Positions 15,185 through 33,200 of a stretch of DNA of 64,000 nucleotides are shown piece after piece. The stretch comes from Populus alba (taxonomy: Eukaryota; Streptophyta; Magnoliopsida; Malpighiales; Salicaceae). Numbering within the stretch: the stretch's first letter is position 1; each line of letters begins with the position of its first letter. Under the pieces are notes generated by a model that saw only the letters and a program-made list of their open reading frames with translations, had not been told where the DNA came from and made no database searches. Position numbers and translations under genes: made by a program. The DNA is taken from the NCBI RefSeq assembly GCF_005239225.2, contig NC_133290.1:14392204-14456203 (forward strand), read 5' to 3'.

Positions 15185-16901
15185 CTAAGGCTCTTTGACC
15201 GGGATAGGCTCGACAATCAATGACGTTAAACGATCTCTAGTGATCCCAGTAGAAGTGCCAATGCCATCTCCAAATTGGAAGATGCATTGAGCAGTTCGAG
15301 CCATGTTCAAGGACATGTTTACGAGAGGTTTTGGAAGAGAACATTTGGAATTCTCCTTGTTTAGTTCCTTCCATGCTTGGCTAATCAAACCCTTAATGTG
15401 CTCTTTTGATTCTTTTTCAGATGCATCCTTTTCAATCATGTAGCACTGAATGGATTTTGTCACATCACCTCTCTCACTCTCAGCCTAAATGCAGGAAAAA
15501 AAGGCAACAGAGGGACATAAAAATATTAGTATTTGTGATGAAGAACAAGACATTTTAATAAGCATCCTTTAATAACCTTCTTAAGGTATTGTGAAATTAC
15601 AGAGACCATTAAAAAATATAAAGATTTTATAAAACTCCCTCCATGTTTGATATATATCTTGAATTTTCTAGAAAACATTATTGAGATCTCTAGTTGTACC
15701 CAAAATACTCTATTTACTATTTTAAGAGGAATTCTTAAATTAAAAACTAAAATAAACTAGATAAATAATGTAAAATTATAATTGATTATTTTTTTTTAGT
15801 ATATGAAGAATATTAATTCCCCTATTTAGTTTTGATCAATTTAATCTCGGTTATTTTTAGATCTTTTTAATTTAACTATTTTTCTATAAATAATAATGAA
15901 GAATACTTTGGGTAAAAAATGAGGTTTGTGTCAAGTTTTCAAACTTTTAGACGACTTTGTTGATTATTATAATTTTTCCTATTTTCAAAAAAATAAAAGT
16001 TAAAATCAGTTAAATAAATTTTTCAAAAGTATGGCAGTGGCTGTTCTAACCTTACTTTTTCAAATTAAACAGAATTTTTTTTTTCTTTGTTTATATGTTT
16101 AACAAAAAACAAAAACTGCAAATACACCACATACCGTATATGTGCCCAAATCATCACTAAGTCGAGTAATCAAGGATGACCAGTAGATTAATTGATCACT
16201 GCCATGCTTCAAGCAATCCATCAGTGAACTTTGTGCTATGGGGCTCCCAAGCAACATACAAGCGTGGGAAAGGGCTGCAGGACTTCCAATCGATGTCCTT
16301 GCATTCTCCAAGTACTCCCTCAAAGTTGGTGAATACTTGTTGCTAAACCACCGAGCTTCGACCAAATATGATCCGCAGAGATTTGCCCACTGAAAGAATT
16401 ATGCAAAAGTTGTGTTAGTTTGGTTAATAGAATTTAGGGCATTGCACATGAGAATATACGATCTTAGTTGTATGGAAGCTTGAAGCACTTCACCTCTTCC
16501 ACGAGGTAGGGTAAAACAAACAAGCCATGATCTCTCATTACATCGTATGCCATTTCATTAACAAAGTTCAACAAGGCCAAATAGCATATCTTCATGTAAT
16601 CAGGAAGGTCGTCAATGGCCATGGAATCCCATCTAATTCATATAGAGAGAACAAAATAGAAAAATATTGTGATGAGTGGGGAAAAATATTTGAAAAAAAA
16701 AGAACTATTAGATGCTCATATGGCTAGACGTACCGATTTACTAGTTTGGTAAAGAGCTCAAGCTCCTCCGGTAATCCATAGACATCATAGATGTCATCAA
16801 TTGCTGTTAAAATGCATACAAATTTGGTGAGGCCTATCCTACATTTCGAGAACTGAGGTTCAAACACCATTCCCATTGCCCATAAATAATTTTCCATCAA
16901 T
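15185..16901 (-). pseudogene. TPS2: 3' fragment of a TPS-b terpene synthase, cut by the duplication junction
   Basis: Exons 7 (15484-15185), 6 (16389-16135) and 5 (16632-16494) are complete and open. Exon 4 begins at its donor (16734) and is cut at 16901-16905, where DUF1218 sequence takes over. DDIYD, DDLGTYTAE and the C-terminus PIPVKEP are still encoded, but the promoter, the transit peptide, RR(x8)W and the first half of the protein are missing. The sequence is closest to TPS4: both have GSDQLIYW where TPS1 and TPS3 have an extra Asn. It is a broken by-product of the tandem duplication. Confidence 0.9.
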
Positions 16902-17071
16902 CGATTGGCACTCTGTCGAACAACAAGTCAAGATCCTCTTGTGGTTTCACACACCATCATTTCTTTTCTTTTGGAGGCATTTTGTGCTTTGTCCATGGAC
17001 TGTTTTGTGTTGCATATTACGTCTCTGCCACTGCTGCTTTTAGTGAAGAAAAGCATGGAGGTCATGCTTAG
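16902..17071 (+). pseudogene. DUF1218 exon 3 fragment (duplication remnant)
   Basis: Identical in register to 1887-2056, from within the codons for AIGTLSNN through EEKHGGHA and the stop TAG at 17069-17071. The sequence after it matches the 3' region of the intact gene. It has no start, no exons 1-2 and no promoter. It lies head-to-head with the broken TPS2 exon 4. Confidence 0.92.
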
Positions 17072-18260
17072 GTCTTTTCTTTTTCATGGCACGAGGATTT
17101 TGTTAATTTGTAAGCTGTAAAATTCTAACCTTGATGTGTCAAGCAATATTATCCTTCAGAGCAATTGTGTCATGAGCTGAACTAATTATCTTGCTAATCC
17201 TTTTATTATAATTATTGAAAAACGTTTTGCCGCTTTGAAAAATACGGTGTATTGCTCTTGTTCACATAAAAATAAGATTAATAAATAATCATTATGACAT
17301 CTAATTCATCATTTTATAGAATTCCCATAACAAGAACAGCAATATATTAATCAAGAAAAGAAGGTGCAAAATATCATTGCCTTTATCTTCATGACTTTAT
17401 ATATATATATAAAGGTACTATATACCTAAGACTTGAAAGACTCTTTCTCCTTTGGAATCCTTTTTTTTTTTTCCCCAAAAACATTACTCTTTAAATAATC
17501 GCCCTTTTCCTTTTTAAATTCCATGAACAAAAAATGAAGCTCAAAAAGATAAGCAAATCCGAATCTATAAATTGAAATTTAGAGTACTATAGTGAAATCC
17601 TATATTTTACGTATATTTTAACTAATATATGTAAAAAGGCAAGCAAGTCTGAGCTGATTTATATATATTTTTAACTAATCTTTATAAATCCTGAAATTAT
17701 TAATAAAATCTGCAAACCAGAAAAGTTTAGCTGATGTTTTTAGTTTGAGAATTTAAAACAGAGGTGAAGCTGATGTTATAAAAATATGTGTGCGTGTATG
17801 GTGAAGGTACGTAAAGGTAACTGGCCAGGATATTTGTATCTATATTTGGGCTAATCTTTAGCCTTTTCTGCTTCTCTTAGTAAAATGGATCTTGTATTTG
17901 GTGGGCCTTCGAATCATTGCAGGCATACCACAGGACCAAGAAATCATAAGCACCCTTGACTCAGCCCTGCCATCTTCATGGTGCAAAATGGAACACCAGA
18001 TCCTATCTTTGATATCATCCCCTTTCCATACCTCCCAGCAATCCTTGAATCTTGAAACGCGAATTCTACCTCAACTCCACACTTTTCACATCTTTGATCC
18101 GAAAGAACATTTTGTAATACATAATCCGGCATCTCAACATCCGATTTTTTACCATAAAAATATGGATAGAGCTCAATTTATTCTTAAAAATTTGTTCTTC
18201 TTCCAAGATCATGCTTTAAACAAAGGTGGTCATCAACAAAGACGATGCCATAGATTGTTA

Positions 18261-22239
<3,979 letters not shown>

Positions 22240-22536
22240 TGGAGAAGCCGATATTTTCTCAAGAATCAAGATCAAGAATAAATAACTAAAAAAGAAAATA
22301 CAAACAAAAGTGGTCCTACAACGTGCAAACATTTAGCATTGTCTTTTGGGACAGTTAGCAGTGACATCAAAATCATTCGCTGTCACATTTAATAGTTTTG
22401 TTGATGGAATATTATGTTAGTATTTATTCTAATATATCATTGGGGAGTTTTTTACTAATGAATTTACAGATAAAAACCGGGCATCAAAAAAAACCCTTGG
22501 TGATAATTTTTGGTTTGTCAAAAAGTCAGTCGGTAT

Positions 22537-25076
22537 TGTTGTAACCCATTTTGGGATCCCCTTGAAAAATAAAATAAATAGCCAAAAGAGGTTATGAAAA
22601 TAACAGGAGGCAAAAACGCGCTCGGAAAACAGTCAGAAAATTGGTCAAGGAATTTAAAAATACAAGGATTGAATTTTTGACAGTATATTCTTGAAGGATG
22701 AAAGCCCTATTGAGAAGGAAAATTTGAATTTTGAGGAGAAAAGCCCGAATTTGGATTTTTATGGACTTAATTGGATTTTTATAGACTTAATTGGATGTTT
22801 ATGGATTTAATTGGATTTTTATTTGAATTTATAGAAGATTTGATTGCAAGAAAAATTGATTTTTAAGTCAATTTGGGCTTTAATTTGAAGAAATTTAAGT
22901 TCTGGGGCCAAAGTATATTTTTTAGGAATTTATTGGGTCAAATCAGGGGCTCAATTGAATAAATATTGAAGTTTAAGGGCCAATTAGGGACTTAATTGTG
23001 AAAATCCAAAACCAGGGACCAATTTGGAGAAGGCGCAAAGATAGAGGGGGCTGTTTGGAATTGTTTCAGGGGCTTAATTGAAGACATTGGAAGTTTATTG
23101 ATCAATTAGGGGCTCAATTGCATAAATCAGAGGCCAAGGACCAAAGTGAAAAACTCGGCCAACTATGGGGGCGGGTATCGAATTTGGAGGACTTATTTGA
23201 AGTTTGCCCATTTAAATGAAACGGCGCGTTTTATCCAAAACGACGCTGTTTCATATATATAAAAAAACAAAAAAAAAAAAGAGGAAGACCAGAACGGTGT
23301 CGTTTTGAACGACACTGTTCATCTTCCTCCTTCCCCCCGAAGCAGAGCAGCAGAAGAAGAAAACCATTTTCTTTTTTTTTCAAATCTTCCCGCCTCTCTC
23401 TCCTCGTCCCCACCACCTTTAGACAGTGGTCGACCAGCCGTTGCACCGCACTAACAATGGTCCCGTCTTTTCTTCCCCTATAAATACAGAAGAAACCAAC
23501 CCGAGAGAAAAGGAGGGAGAGACACCGAAGGGAAGAGAGAGAGAGGAGACCGAAGAGAGAGAGAGAGAACCATCAAGAGAGAGGGAAAGAGAAAGGAATA
23601 AACCGAAAACAAAAAGAAAACAGAAGACAAAGAAACCGAACCCAAAAACAGAGAAAAAAACCGAAGAGAAAGCCACTGAAACAAGTCTCTCTCACCGCCG
23701 TTCGAACCGCCACAGCACCGCCCGGAGCCGCCGTCCACGAGCCACGCCACCGCAGCGCCACCAGCGACCGCCTCCTCGCCAGGTACACACTCCATTCCCC
23801 CTGCGTTTCTTTTATTTTGTTGCAGGTTTGCCTCCTGCATGCTACATGTAGGAGGCGGAGGGGGAGAAAAATAATTCTCCCCCCCGCTGGGCTGCCAATG
23901 CTGGGCCAGCCCGATGCTAGCCCAGCCCCTGCACGTCTGGGCCAGTTCTGGCCCAGACCGAAGAAGAAGTTTCGGTTGGGCCGAGTTCGGCCCAACCGTT
24001 CCTTGTTGGGCTGAGTCCGGCCCGTTTATTTGGGCCGGCCCAGCCCGAATTTTTTTATATTATATATATATTATATATTATAATATGTTATAATATATAT
24101 GTGTATATATGTATAAAATATAATAATAAAAAATATATTTTAAAAAATCTTAAAAAAAATATTGTTGATTTTTCTGCATATTTTTGTCAAAGTGGTTTAA
24201 TGTTGGTTTGTATTTTTATACCGTAAAGATACAAAACTAGTGTTAAAAATACCTGGTTTTCGTCAAAATATCAAAGATTTTCAGAATAAAAAATGTTTTT
24301 GCTTTCAAAAAAATTCTAAAAAGTCCCTAAAAATATTGTTGATTTTTCTGCATATTTTTAGCAAAGTGGATTAATATTGGGTTGTATTTTTATACCGTAA
24401 GGATACAAGCTCAATATTAAGATACCCGATTTTCGTCAAAGCATAAAAAAAATAATATTTTTCAAAAAATTGTTTTTTTGTTTTAAAATACGGCCTAGTC
24501 TCTCCAATATATATATAAATATTATAACATCATATTTTCACACAACAAAGGAAATTTTCAAAATAGTATATATATTAGCATGCATTTTGGCTTTAATAAC
24601 CAGTTTATTCAAGCCATGAGAACTAGGCCAATATTTCAAAAAATTCTAAAAAATCTTTTTGTTTTCTTTTACTATTTGGGATTACGAATTTATACGTAAA
24701 ACGTATTCCTAAATATTATTAATAAAATTTTGGTATAGACGTTAGAACGGTTAGGATTTTACCCGTTACGATAAAGACCTTCTTACCGAGGAGGATTTTT
24801 CTTGAACCATAGACAAACCAACAACTAAAAGTACAATAACACTTTTGTTTTTTTTATCAGACAATAAAACAATGCAGCTTACCTTAGGTAGGGCGTATTT
24901 GGGGTGCTAATACCTTCCCTTTACGCAACCAGTCCCCGTACCCAATCTCTGAGACCAGTTAGGGTTCCTAGTGACCAAAATACTAGGTGGCGACTCCAAA
25001 GAACCAAATCAAATAAACAAAAAATAAAAAATATTCGCCAGTCGAACCCGCAATTGGATTTTTTTGGGGTGCGACA
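22537..25076 (+). mobile_element. Solo LTR (about 2.54 kb), unit B
   Basis: Same TGTTGTAACCC start, GTGCGACA end and 5-bp target duplication GGTAT (22532-22536 and 25077-25081) as the LTR at 7512-10039. It begins about 300 bases upstream of the TPS3 start codon and points away from it. Compared with unit A it has about 19 extra bases in the GGCCCA-rich block near 24021 and a handful of substitutions. The shared insertion and solo state show it existed before the 15-kb duplication. Confidence 0.85.
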
Positions 25077-25705
25077 GGTATTAAAAAAACTGATGATTTT
25101 ACATACAGATAATGCATGCCAAAAAAAATTACCTACTAGAATAAACCTACAAAATTATTTTGTTGATGATTTGAAGTGACATATACAGTAATTATTTTGA
25201 AACTCTTTAAAATATATTGACAAAATAATTTTGTCTATGATATAATAGTTGAAGTGGTATTTGTAGTAATTTTTTTCAACTTTCTGGAATATACCAACAA
25301 AATAAGTCTGCTGGTAGCTCTATCCGTAATAATTAATAAATCTATTTAAAAAAAAAACTATTGAACAAAAAACAAAAAAAATTAAAAAAAATTAAATTTG
25401 TATAAAATTCAAGTATGCAAAAATAAATTATCTTAATATAAAATTCAAATATTTATTACAAATTTATTCGTTCAAATACACTGAAACTAGAACAAGGATA
25501 ACGTTAGAGGATAAGGAGGAGGTTGGTCATCCTCGGAATCATAAGGTCAATAAGAGGGTCCGCATGTACCACTCATTTGTGATCAAATATCCATGACCAT
25601 TCGACAAAGTTATTCATAATCCATAGAGAGTCGTTTATATTTATCATTGAGATGAGTTGTACATTCTTGCACTCCTTGATTTAACAAGGTTGCGAACTTC
25701 AGAGA

Positions 25706-25915
25706 CTAAGTACTCGATAGCGATTGCGAGCTCCCAACGGTTGAAACACCACGGGTTGTTCGCATGTTCTTGGTTGTAGTGTTGGAGAGTACATATAGCC
25801 GATTTCTACTGGGTTTACCAGATGATCCTACCGCAAACAATAAGTCTAATTTGGAATCCAAGTGGGTCGAAGGGCCATCCACGTATCTCTCCTTCAGCCG
25901 GCTATTATATGTTTC
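25706..25915 (-). pseudogene. Transposase_24-like exon remnant, unit B
   Basis: Duplicate of 10669-10878 with the same readable pattern (ERYVDGPSTHLD, then SRNRLYVLSNT) and the same terminal stop. Confidence 0.6.
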
Positions 25916-28164
25916 CTGAAAATAAAAAAGAAATCATCAAATTCAAAAAAAATAATAACTTAAGAAATAAAATTATTGAAAACAAACATACCATAAAGTA
26001 TTGAGTTTGGTTGTCAACGAACTGTTACACTCTTTTTTTATTGAAAAAATTAAAGGACTAGCAACTAAAAAAAACATATATGGTTTGATGAGCAAACCCG
26101 TAAATCGGGTAACCCGGGTCAACACATCAAGCCCGCAAACTAAGTAATTGACTAAATTAGGATTTATAACTTGTTTTTTTTAAACTATTGTTTATTTAAT
26201 TATATGATAAAAAAATAGACAATCATAAATTCAAGCGTCAATCCAATACTGAGACTTTTTTTTTTAAGATTGTGATAACTTCACATAAAGCAAAATAAAA
26301 CAAATTATAAAACTTATTTTATAATTAATCAAATATCAAATGATAAAATTTTTAAAAATATATATATATTTTTAAAAAGTTAAACTATCCAAACCTGGGA
26401 ACAAACTCATGAACTTTCTAAAATTTAATAATATGGTTTTTTTTCTAAAACTATTTTTTTTTACAATATATAAAAAAAATATAGATGATCACGTAATTGA
26501 GTTCAATTAAGAAAAAAAAAAGGTACCTCATTAAACCTGTAAACCAGGACAACCAGGATTACTTCACTAACTCACAAATCATGTCATTGATTCTATAAAG
26601 TTTAATAACTTAATTTTTTTAAAATTATTTTTTATTTAACTAATTTTTTTAGAAGAAAAAAGATTATATCAAAATACTCCGATATTTTTCTAATATCCTA
26701 TACTATAATATTTTTACATGTGGTAATTATATAAAAGATAAATTAAATCAAATATAATGCCAAAGATTTTGTTGTAAAGTTTCACGCTGAAAACTTGATG
26801 CAGAGTAATTGGTAAACTGTCTTTTTTCATAATTTATGATGTTTGAAATCAATGAAATATAAGAAAAGAAATATCGTTTAAAAATATGATTATGATTATA
26901 TTTTAAATTTTTTTAAGATATATTAAAATAATATTATTTTTATTTAAAAAAAAATATTTTTAAAATTAACAAATCAAAATGATTTATAAATACTCAAAAA
27001 TATTAATTTTAAATAAATAAATAATTTTTTAAAAACCATTTAAAAAAAACAAAAAATAAGAGTAAGCAGAAAGAAAAGAAAACGGGATCGTGGGTAGGCA
27101 AGAATCTTGTGTGTTTGTTTTAACTTTTATGGTTGAGGTTGTGATTGGGTACAATTTATTTATATACAAAACTTAACAATAAAAAATTAATTTTTTTATA
27201 TTTTATAATTTTTTTAATAAATTAATATAAACTTCAACCTCCACCTCTAATATAAAACACACACTTAAAAGATCATGTGCGCTTTCGAAGATTGTCCACA
27301 AAAGACACAAGATGATGTTAAACGTAAGTATATACACGTGCTCCTAATCAGCTCATCTCTTTACCCACTTGTCAAATAATCCCAGCTAGGTCCACTTTGG
27401 TTTTGGCGGTTGCTTAAAACCAGGCGTACCATATTTGGTAATGAAAAAAACGTTGTTTTACTGTTTATGAAGCCCAATGGAATCTGTGTTTAACGCACGG
27501 CAAGACAAAGCAGGACATGCTTTTTGTTGAGAGTCGGCTGCTTTTCTTCTTTTTGCATTGTTTATTTTTTGAAGTAAACAATTTTTTTTTAAAAAAAAAA
27601 ACCAGTGAGTGAATAATTCACTGACACCGGTAATGTTGACATGAATAATCTTTTTTTAAAACATATTAATTTAAAATAAATTAAATTTTCTTATCATGAA
27701 TATTATTTTTAAAAAAAATAGAATAAAGTGAATTAAATTCAATTGCAATATAATTTTAATTTTATTTTTAATAATATTTTACTTAATTTTATAACATGCT
27801 CAAAAAATCATGAAAACTATAATTTTTATCGAATGAATTTTATACGTAATGAAATTGTACATAATTTAATGGAATAATAAAAAATATTTTATATAAAATA
27901 TTATTTATTTAATGATATAATAATACTAGTTAAATCTACAATATTGAAATTTAAAACCATCAATATATATATTAGTTATTTTATAACCTTAATTTAAAAA
28001 ATATTTGTAACCAAATATATTAAATTATTTTTTATTGAAACTTTAATTTTAATTATAATTTTAACAAAATATATATAAATATCAAATCAATTCAACTAAA
28101 AAATTTTATAAAATTTTTTTTTTCAAACTATAACAATAAAAATTACTACAATACCAAACACTTT

Positions 28165-28805
28165 ATGCAAGATCACCTTCAAAAACCCATTACTCACCCT
28201 TCTTCAAAACTCAAACAATGTCCCAAATCCTCCAAATTCACACCCAACTCATCACTACCAGTATTATCACCAGCCCCTTTACCTTAAGCGAATTACTTTC
28301 CTCACCAACGTACTTAACATGAAGTATGCAGAGGGCTTATTCACTAAAATTGACTAGTCTGATGCCTAAATGTGTAATGCCATGATTAAAGGTTATGTAC
28401 AGAGCTCAAAGAGAAAAAAAGGATTCAATTTTTTTGTTGATAAGAGAAGAAATGGGGTTTTGGGAGATAATTACACATACCCATTAGTGTTAAAGTTGGC
28501 TGATGTGGGGGTTGGTGGAAGGGAGGGACGTTCATGGAGAGATTGTGAAGAGAGGGTTTGGTTCTGATGTTTTTGTCGTGAAGGGGTTGATTGGATTGTA
28601 TTGAAAATGTGGGGAAGTGGGATTGTCAAGGATGTTGTTTGATGAGTGTGGAAGTAAGGATATGGTGCCATGGAATTTATTGCTGGGTGGGTTGGAGGAT
28701 GCTCAAAAGTTGTTTGATGAAATGCCTGAGAAGAATGTGGCTTCTTGGTCTATCTATCATGATTTATTGGTACGGAAAGGTCTGCTTTTTATTGATGCAG
28801 TATGA
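28165..28805 (+). pseudogene. PPR gene relic, unit B
   Basis: Duplicate of the relic at 13140-13790. It reads DAQKLFDEMPEKNVASWS, closer to the PPR consensus than unit A (PLKN), and differs from it by roughly nine changes in 650 bases, including small indels. It is broken by frameshifts in the same general way. Confidence 0.7.
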
Positions 28806-30213
28806 AGTTTATATCTTTTGGTGATTAAGACTCCATTTGGGTGGCATTAGAGAAATTAACAAATGAGAGTTTCAAACTTTTGCTTTGTCAACAGGTTTAG
28901 AAAATCTTGGTTTTTCAGGAACTATATTTTCATTTAAAAAAAAAAAAAAAACTATTGATGTGTCCCGCGGTCTAAATTTTTATTGCATAAAAAATATTAA
29001 AATATATATTTTTTTAAAAAATAAAAAATATATAATATTCAGGTAATTGACTTGAATGAGTTTAATAAACTCAATTAATTTAATAATATTAGAAAATAAA
29101 ATATCAACAAAAAATAAAGTAGAAAAAAAAAGAAGATGCAATGCAAAAAATAAACACTTGCAGATATTATAAAAATATATCTTCATAATATTCTTAAAAT
29201 GTCTCGATGAACTTATTTAATAACAAAGTAAAAATTAAAAAATTCATTATTTTATATAATTATTATGACATATAATTCATCATTTTATAGAATTTCCATC
29301 ACAAGAACAACAATATATTAATCAAGAAAAGAAGGTGCAAAATATCATTGCCTTTATCTTTATGGTTTTTTTTTTTTTTTTTAAAGGCACTATATACCTA
29401 AGACTTGAAAGACTCTTTCACCTTTGGAATACTTTTTTTCCCAAAACATTACTCTTTAAATAATCGTCCTTTTCCTTTTAAATTCCATGAACAAAAGATG
29501 AAGCTCAAAAAGGCAAGCAAATCCAAATCTATAAATCCAAATTTAGAGTACTATAGTGATTCATTCTTAAAACATAATAAAATTAAGATTTATATGTTTT
29601 TTTTTATTGGTTTTTTTAAAATTAACATGAATATTCAAACTAGTTTGTGTATATTTAAAAAGTAAAATCTGAATAGTTTAGTTGATGTTTTTAGTTTTTA
29701 GAATTTAAACACAGGCTGAGCTGACGTGTGTATATGGTGAAGGTACGTAAAGGTAACTGGGCCAGGATATTCAACCTCTTCATGTTTGTATCTGTATTTG
29801 GGCTGGTCTTTAGCCTTTCTGCTTCTCTTCGTAAAATGGATCTTGTATTTGGTGGGCCTTCGAATCATTGCAGGCATACCACAGGGACCAAGAAATCATA
29901 GGCACCCTCGAATCAGCCCTGCCGTCTTCATGATGCAAAATGGAACACCAGAGCCTATCTTTGATATCAGCCCCTTTCCATACCTCCCTAGCAATCCCTG
30001 AATCTTGAAACGCGAATTCTACCTCAGCTCCACACTTTTCACATCTTTGATCCGAAAGAACATTTTGTAATACATAATCCGGAATCTCAACATCCGATTT
30101 TTTACCATAAAAATATGGACAGAGCTCAATTTATTCTTAAAAATTTGTTCTTCTTCCAAGATCATGCATTAAAAAAAGGTGGTCATCAACAAAGATGATG
30201 CCATAGATTGTAA

Positions 30214-33200
30214 CTAAGCTTCTTTGACCGGGATAGGCTCGACAATCAATGACGTTAAACGATCTCTAGTGATCCCAGTAGAAGTGCCAATGCCATCTCC
30301 AAATTGGAAGATGCATTGAGCAGTTCGAGCCATGTTCAAGGACATGTTTACGAGAGGTTTTGGAAGAGAACATTTGGAATTCTGCTTGTTTAGTTCCTTC
30401 CATGCTTGGCTAATCAAACCCTTAATGTGCTCTTTTGATTCTTTTTCAGATGCACCCTTTTCAATCATGTAGCACTGAATGGATTTTGTCACATCACCTC
30501 TCTCACTCTCAGCCTAGAAGCAGGAAAAAAGGCAACAGAGGGAAATAAAAATATTAGTATTTGTGATCAAGAACAAGACATTTTAATAAGCATCCTTTAA
30601 TAACCTTCTTAAGGTATTGTGAAATTACAGAGACCATTAAAAAATATAAAGATTTTATAAAACTCCCTCCATGTTTGATATAATATCTTGAATTTTCTAG
30701 AAAACATTATTGAGATCTCTATTTGCTGTACCCAAAATACTCTTATTTACTATTTTAAGAGGAATTCTTAAATTAAAAACTAAAAAAACTAGATAAATAA
30801 TGTAAAAATTATAATTGATTATTTTTTTTAGTATACGAAGAATATTAATTCCCCTATATATTTAGTTTTGATGAATTTAATCTCCGTTATTTTTAGATCT
30901 TTTTAATTTAACTATTTTTCTATAAATAATAATGAAGAATACTTTGGGTAAAAAATGAGGTTTGTGTCAAGTTTTCAAACTTTTAGATGACTTTGTTGAT
31001 TATTATAATTTTTCCTATTTTCAAAAAAATAAAAGTTAAAATCAGTTAAATAAATTTTTCAAAAGCATAGCAGTTGCTGTTCTAATCTTATTTTTTCAAA
31101 TTAAACAGAATTTTTTTTTCTTTGTTTATGTGTTTAACCAAAAACAAAAACTGCAAATACACCACATACCGTATATGTGCCCAAATCATCACTAAGTCGA
31201 GTAATCAAGGATGACCAATAGATTAATTGATCACTGCCATGCTTCAAGCAATTCATCAGTGAACTTTGTGCTATGGGGCTCCCCAGCAACATAGAAGCGT
31301 GGGCTAGGGCTGCAGGACTTCCAATCGATGTCCTTGCATTCTCCAAGTACTCTCTCAAACTTGGTGAATACTTGTTGCTAAACCACCGAGCTTCGACCAA
31401 ATATGATCCGCAGAGATTTGCCCACTGAAAGAATTATGCAAAAGTTGTGTTAGTTTGGTTAATAGAATTTAGGGCATTGCACATGAGAATATATGATCTT
31501 AGTTATATGGAAGCTAGAAGCACTTCACCTCCTCCACAAGGTAGGGTAAAACAAACAAGCCATGATCTCTCATTACATCGTATGCCATTTCATTAACAAA
31601 GTTAAACATGGCCAAATAGCATATCTTCATGTAATCAGGAAGGTCGTCAATGGCCATGGAATCCCATCTAATTCATATAGAGAGAACAAAATAGAAAAAT
31701 ATTGTGACGAGTGGGGAAAAATATTTGACAAAAAAAAAAGCTATAAGATGCTCATGGTGGATTGCACAGCCATTTATATATGGCTAGACGTACCGATTTA
31801 CTAGTTTGGTAAAGAGCTCAAGCTCCTCCGGTAATCCATAGACATCATAGATGTCATCAATTGCTGTTAAAATGCATACAAATTTGGTGAGGCCTATCCT
31901 GCATTTCGAGAACTGAGGTTCAAACACCATTCCCATTGCCCATAAATAATTTTCCATCAATCGATCTCGCGAAAAACTCAGCTTCTTCTTGAAGCCTAGG
32001 GCACCCCACCACCTATTTATCAAGTTGCAAGATTTTTCATGGTTGTTTGTTGAAGTGCATATCAGAAAAATCTATCAAACTATATCAAATTAAATTAACA
32101 ATTATTATATCACAAATCATCTCAATTTAAAATTTAAAATTTTAGATAAATATCAAAAATATAATTAATAATATATACTAACTTATATTTTCAAGTGAAA
32201 GTTCTTTTATCTTAAAATTTACATGGATTCATATTACTTAATGTTTTTAATTAATTTAATTAGAATAAAAAAGAGATAATAAGATTTGAAATTGTAACTA
32301 TTTATTAAAAAAACTCTAATATTATATTAAAGAATAATTTCAACTCAAAATTTTAAATTTTTAAATAAAAGCCTAAAATATAATTTATATTATAAATAGA
32401 TCATGGCCATAAATATTTTACCTTGCCAGTTCTTTGAGCTCCCTTTGGTGTTGTGATTGCACAAGGTTATAGTCCAACTTAGCTAACTCAAGCAAGTCTA
32501 AGTTCCTCGTATTATCACTTGAATAAATATCAATGAAATCCCGAGCCTCGATCCTTGGCAACTTCCAATGCAGAGTAACTTCTAATGATTGTTTCACATG
32601 CTTAGCTAGAACTGCATCCTTTATTGTCTCTAACAATGACTTGAGATGTTTACTACTGAAATTTTTGGCTTCTTCTAAAACATGATCTTCTCCAGGCATT
32701 CCAAGGTATGAAGCTTCATACAAACTCAAAAGTCCTGCAACGTCCATCCTTATGCTGTCCTTGAATTTCCCATCTCTATTACTTCTGAATTTTTCAAACA
32801 CATCTGTAAATTTTCACCATCCCACAGAAAAAAAAAAAAGGAAAAAAATCCGTTAACTTCGGATCCAAAATACCACAAATTACTTATCAGTTCCATGTAC
32901 TTGAGAAAAAAAAGAACAGCATAAATTTCAATAGCTAATAACGAAAGGATAGAAAACGACGTTTACACTCTTCTCTACCTTCCAGAGCTTGTTTACGTGG
33001 TTATAATTATTTTTTAAATATATTTTTATGTTAAAATATATATTAATAATATTTTTTTTATTTTTTAAAAATTATTTTTTACATCAGTATAATAAAATAA
33101 TTTAAAAATATTAAAAATATATTAATTTAAAATTAATAAAAATTTAAAAATATTTAAATATTTTTAAAACACAAAAACAACTATTTAAAAAAAAAAAAAA

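Larger units (their letters stand above)
22430..26060. mobile_element. CACTA-type transposon remnant, unit B, split by the solo LTR
   Basis: Copy of the remnant at 7400-11030 with the same insertion of the solo LTR. Outer limits are approximate for the same reason. Confidence 0.45.
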
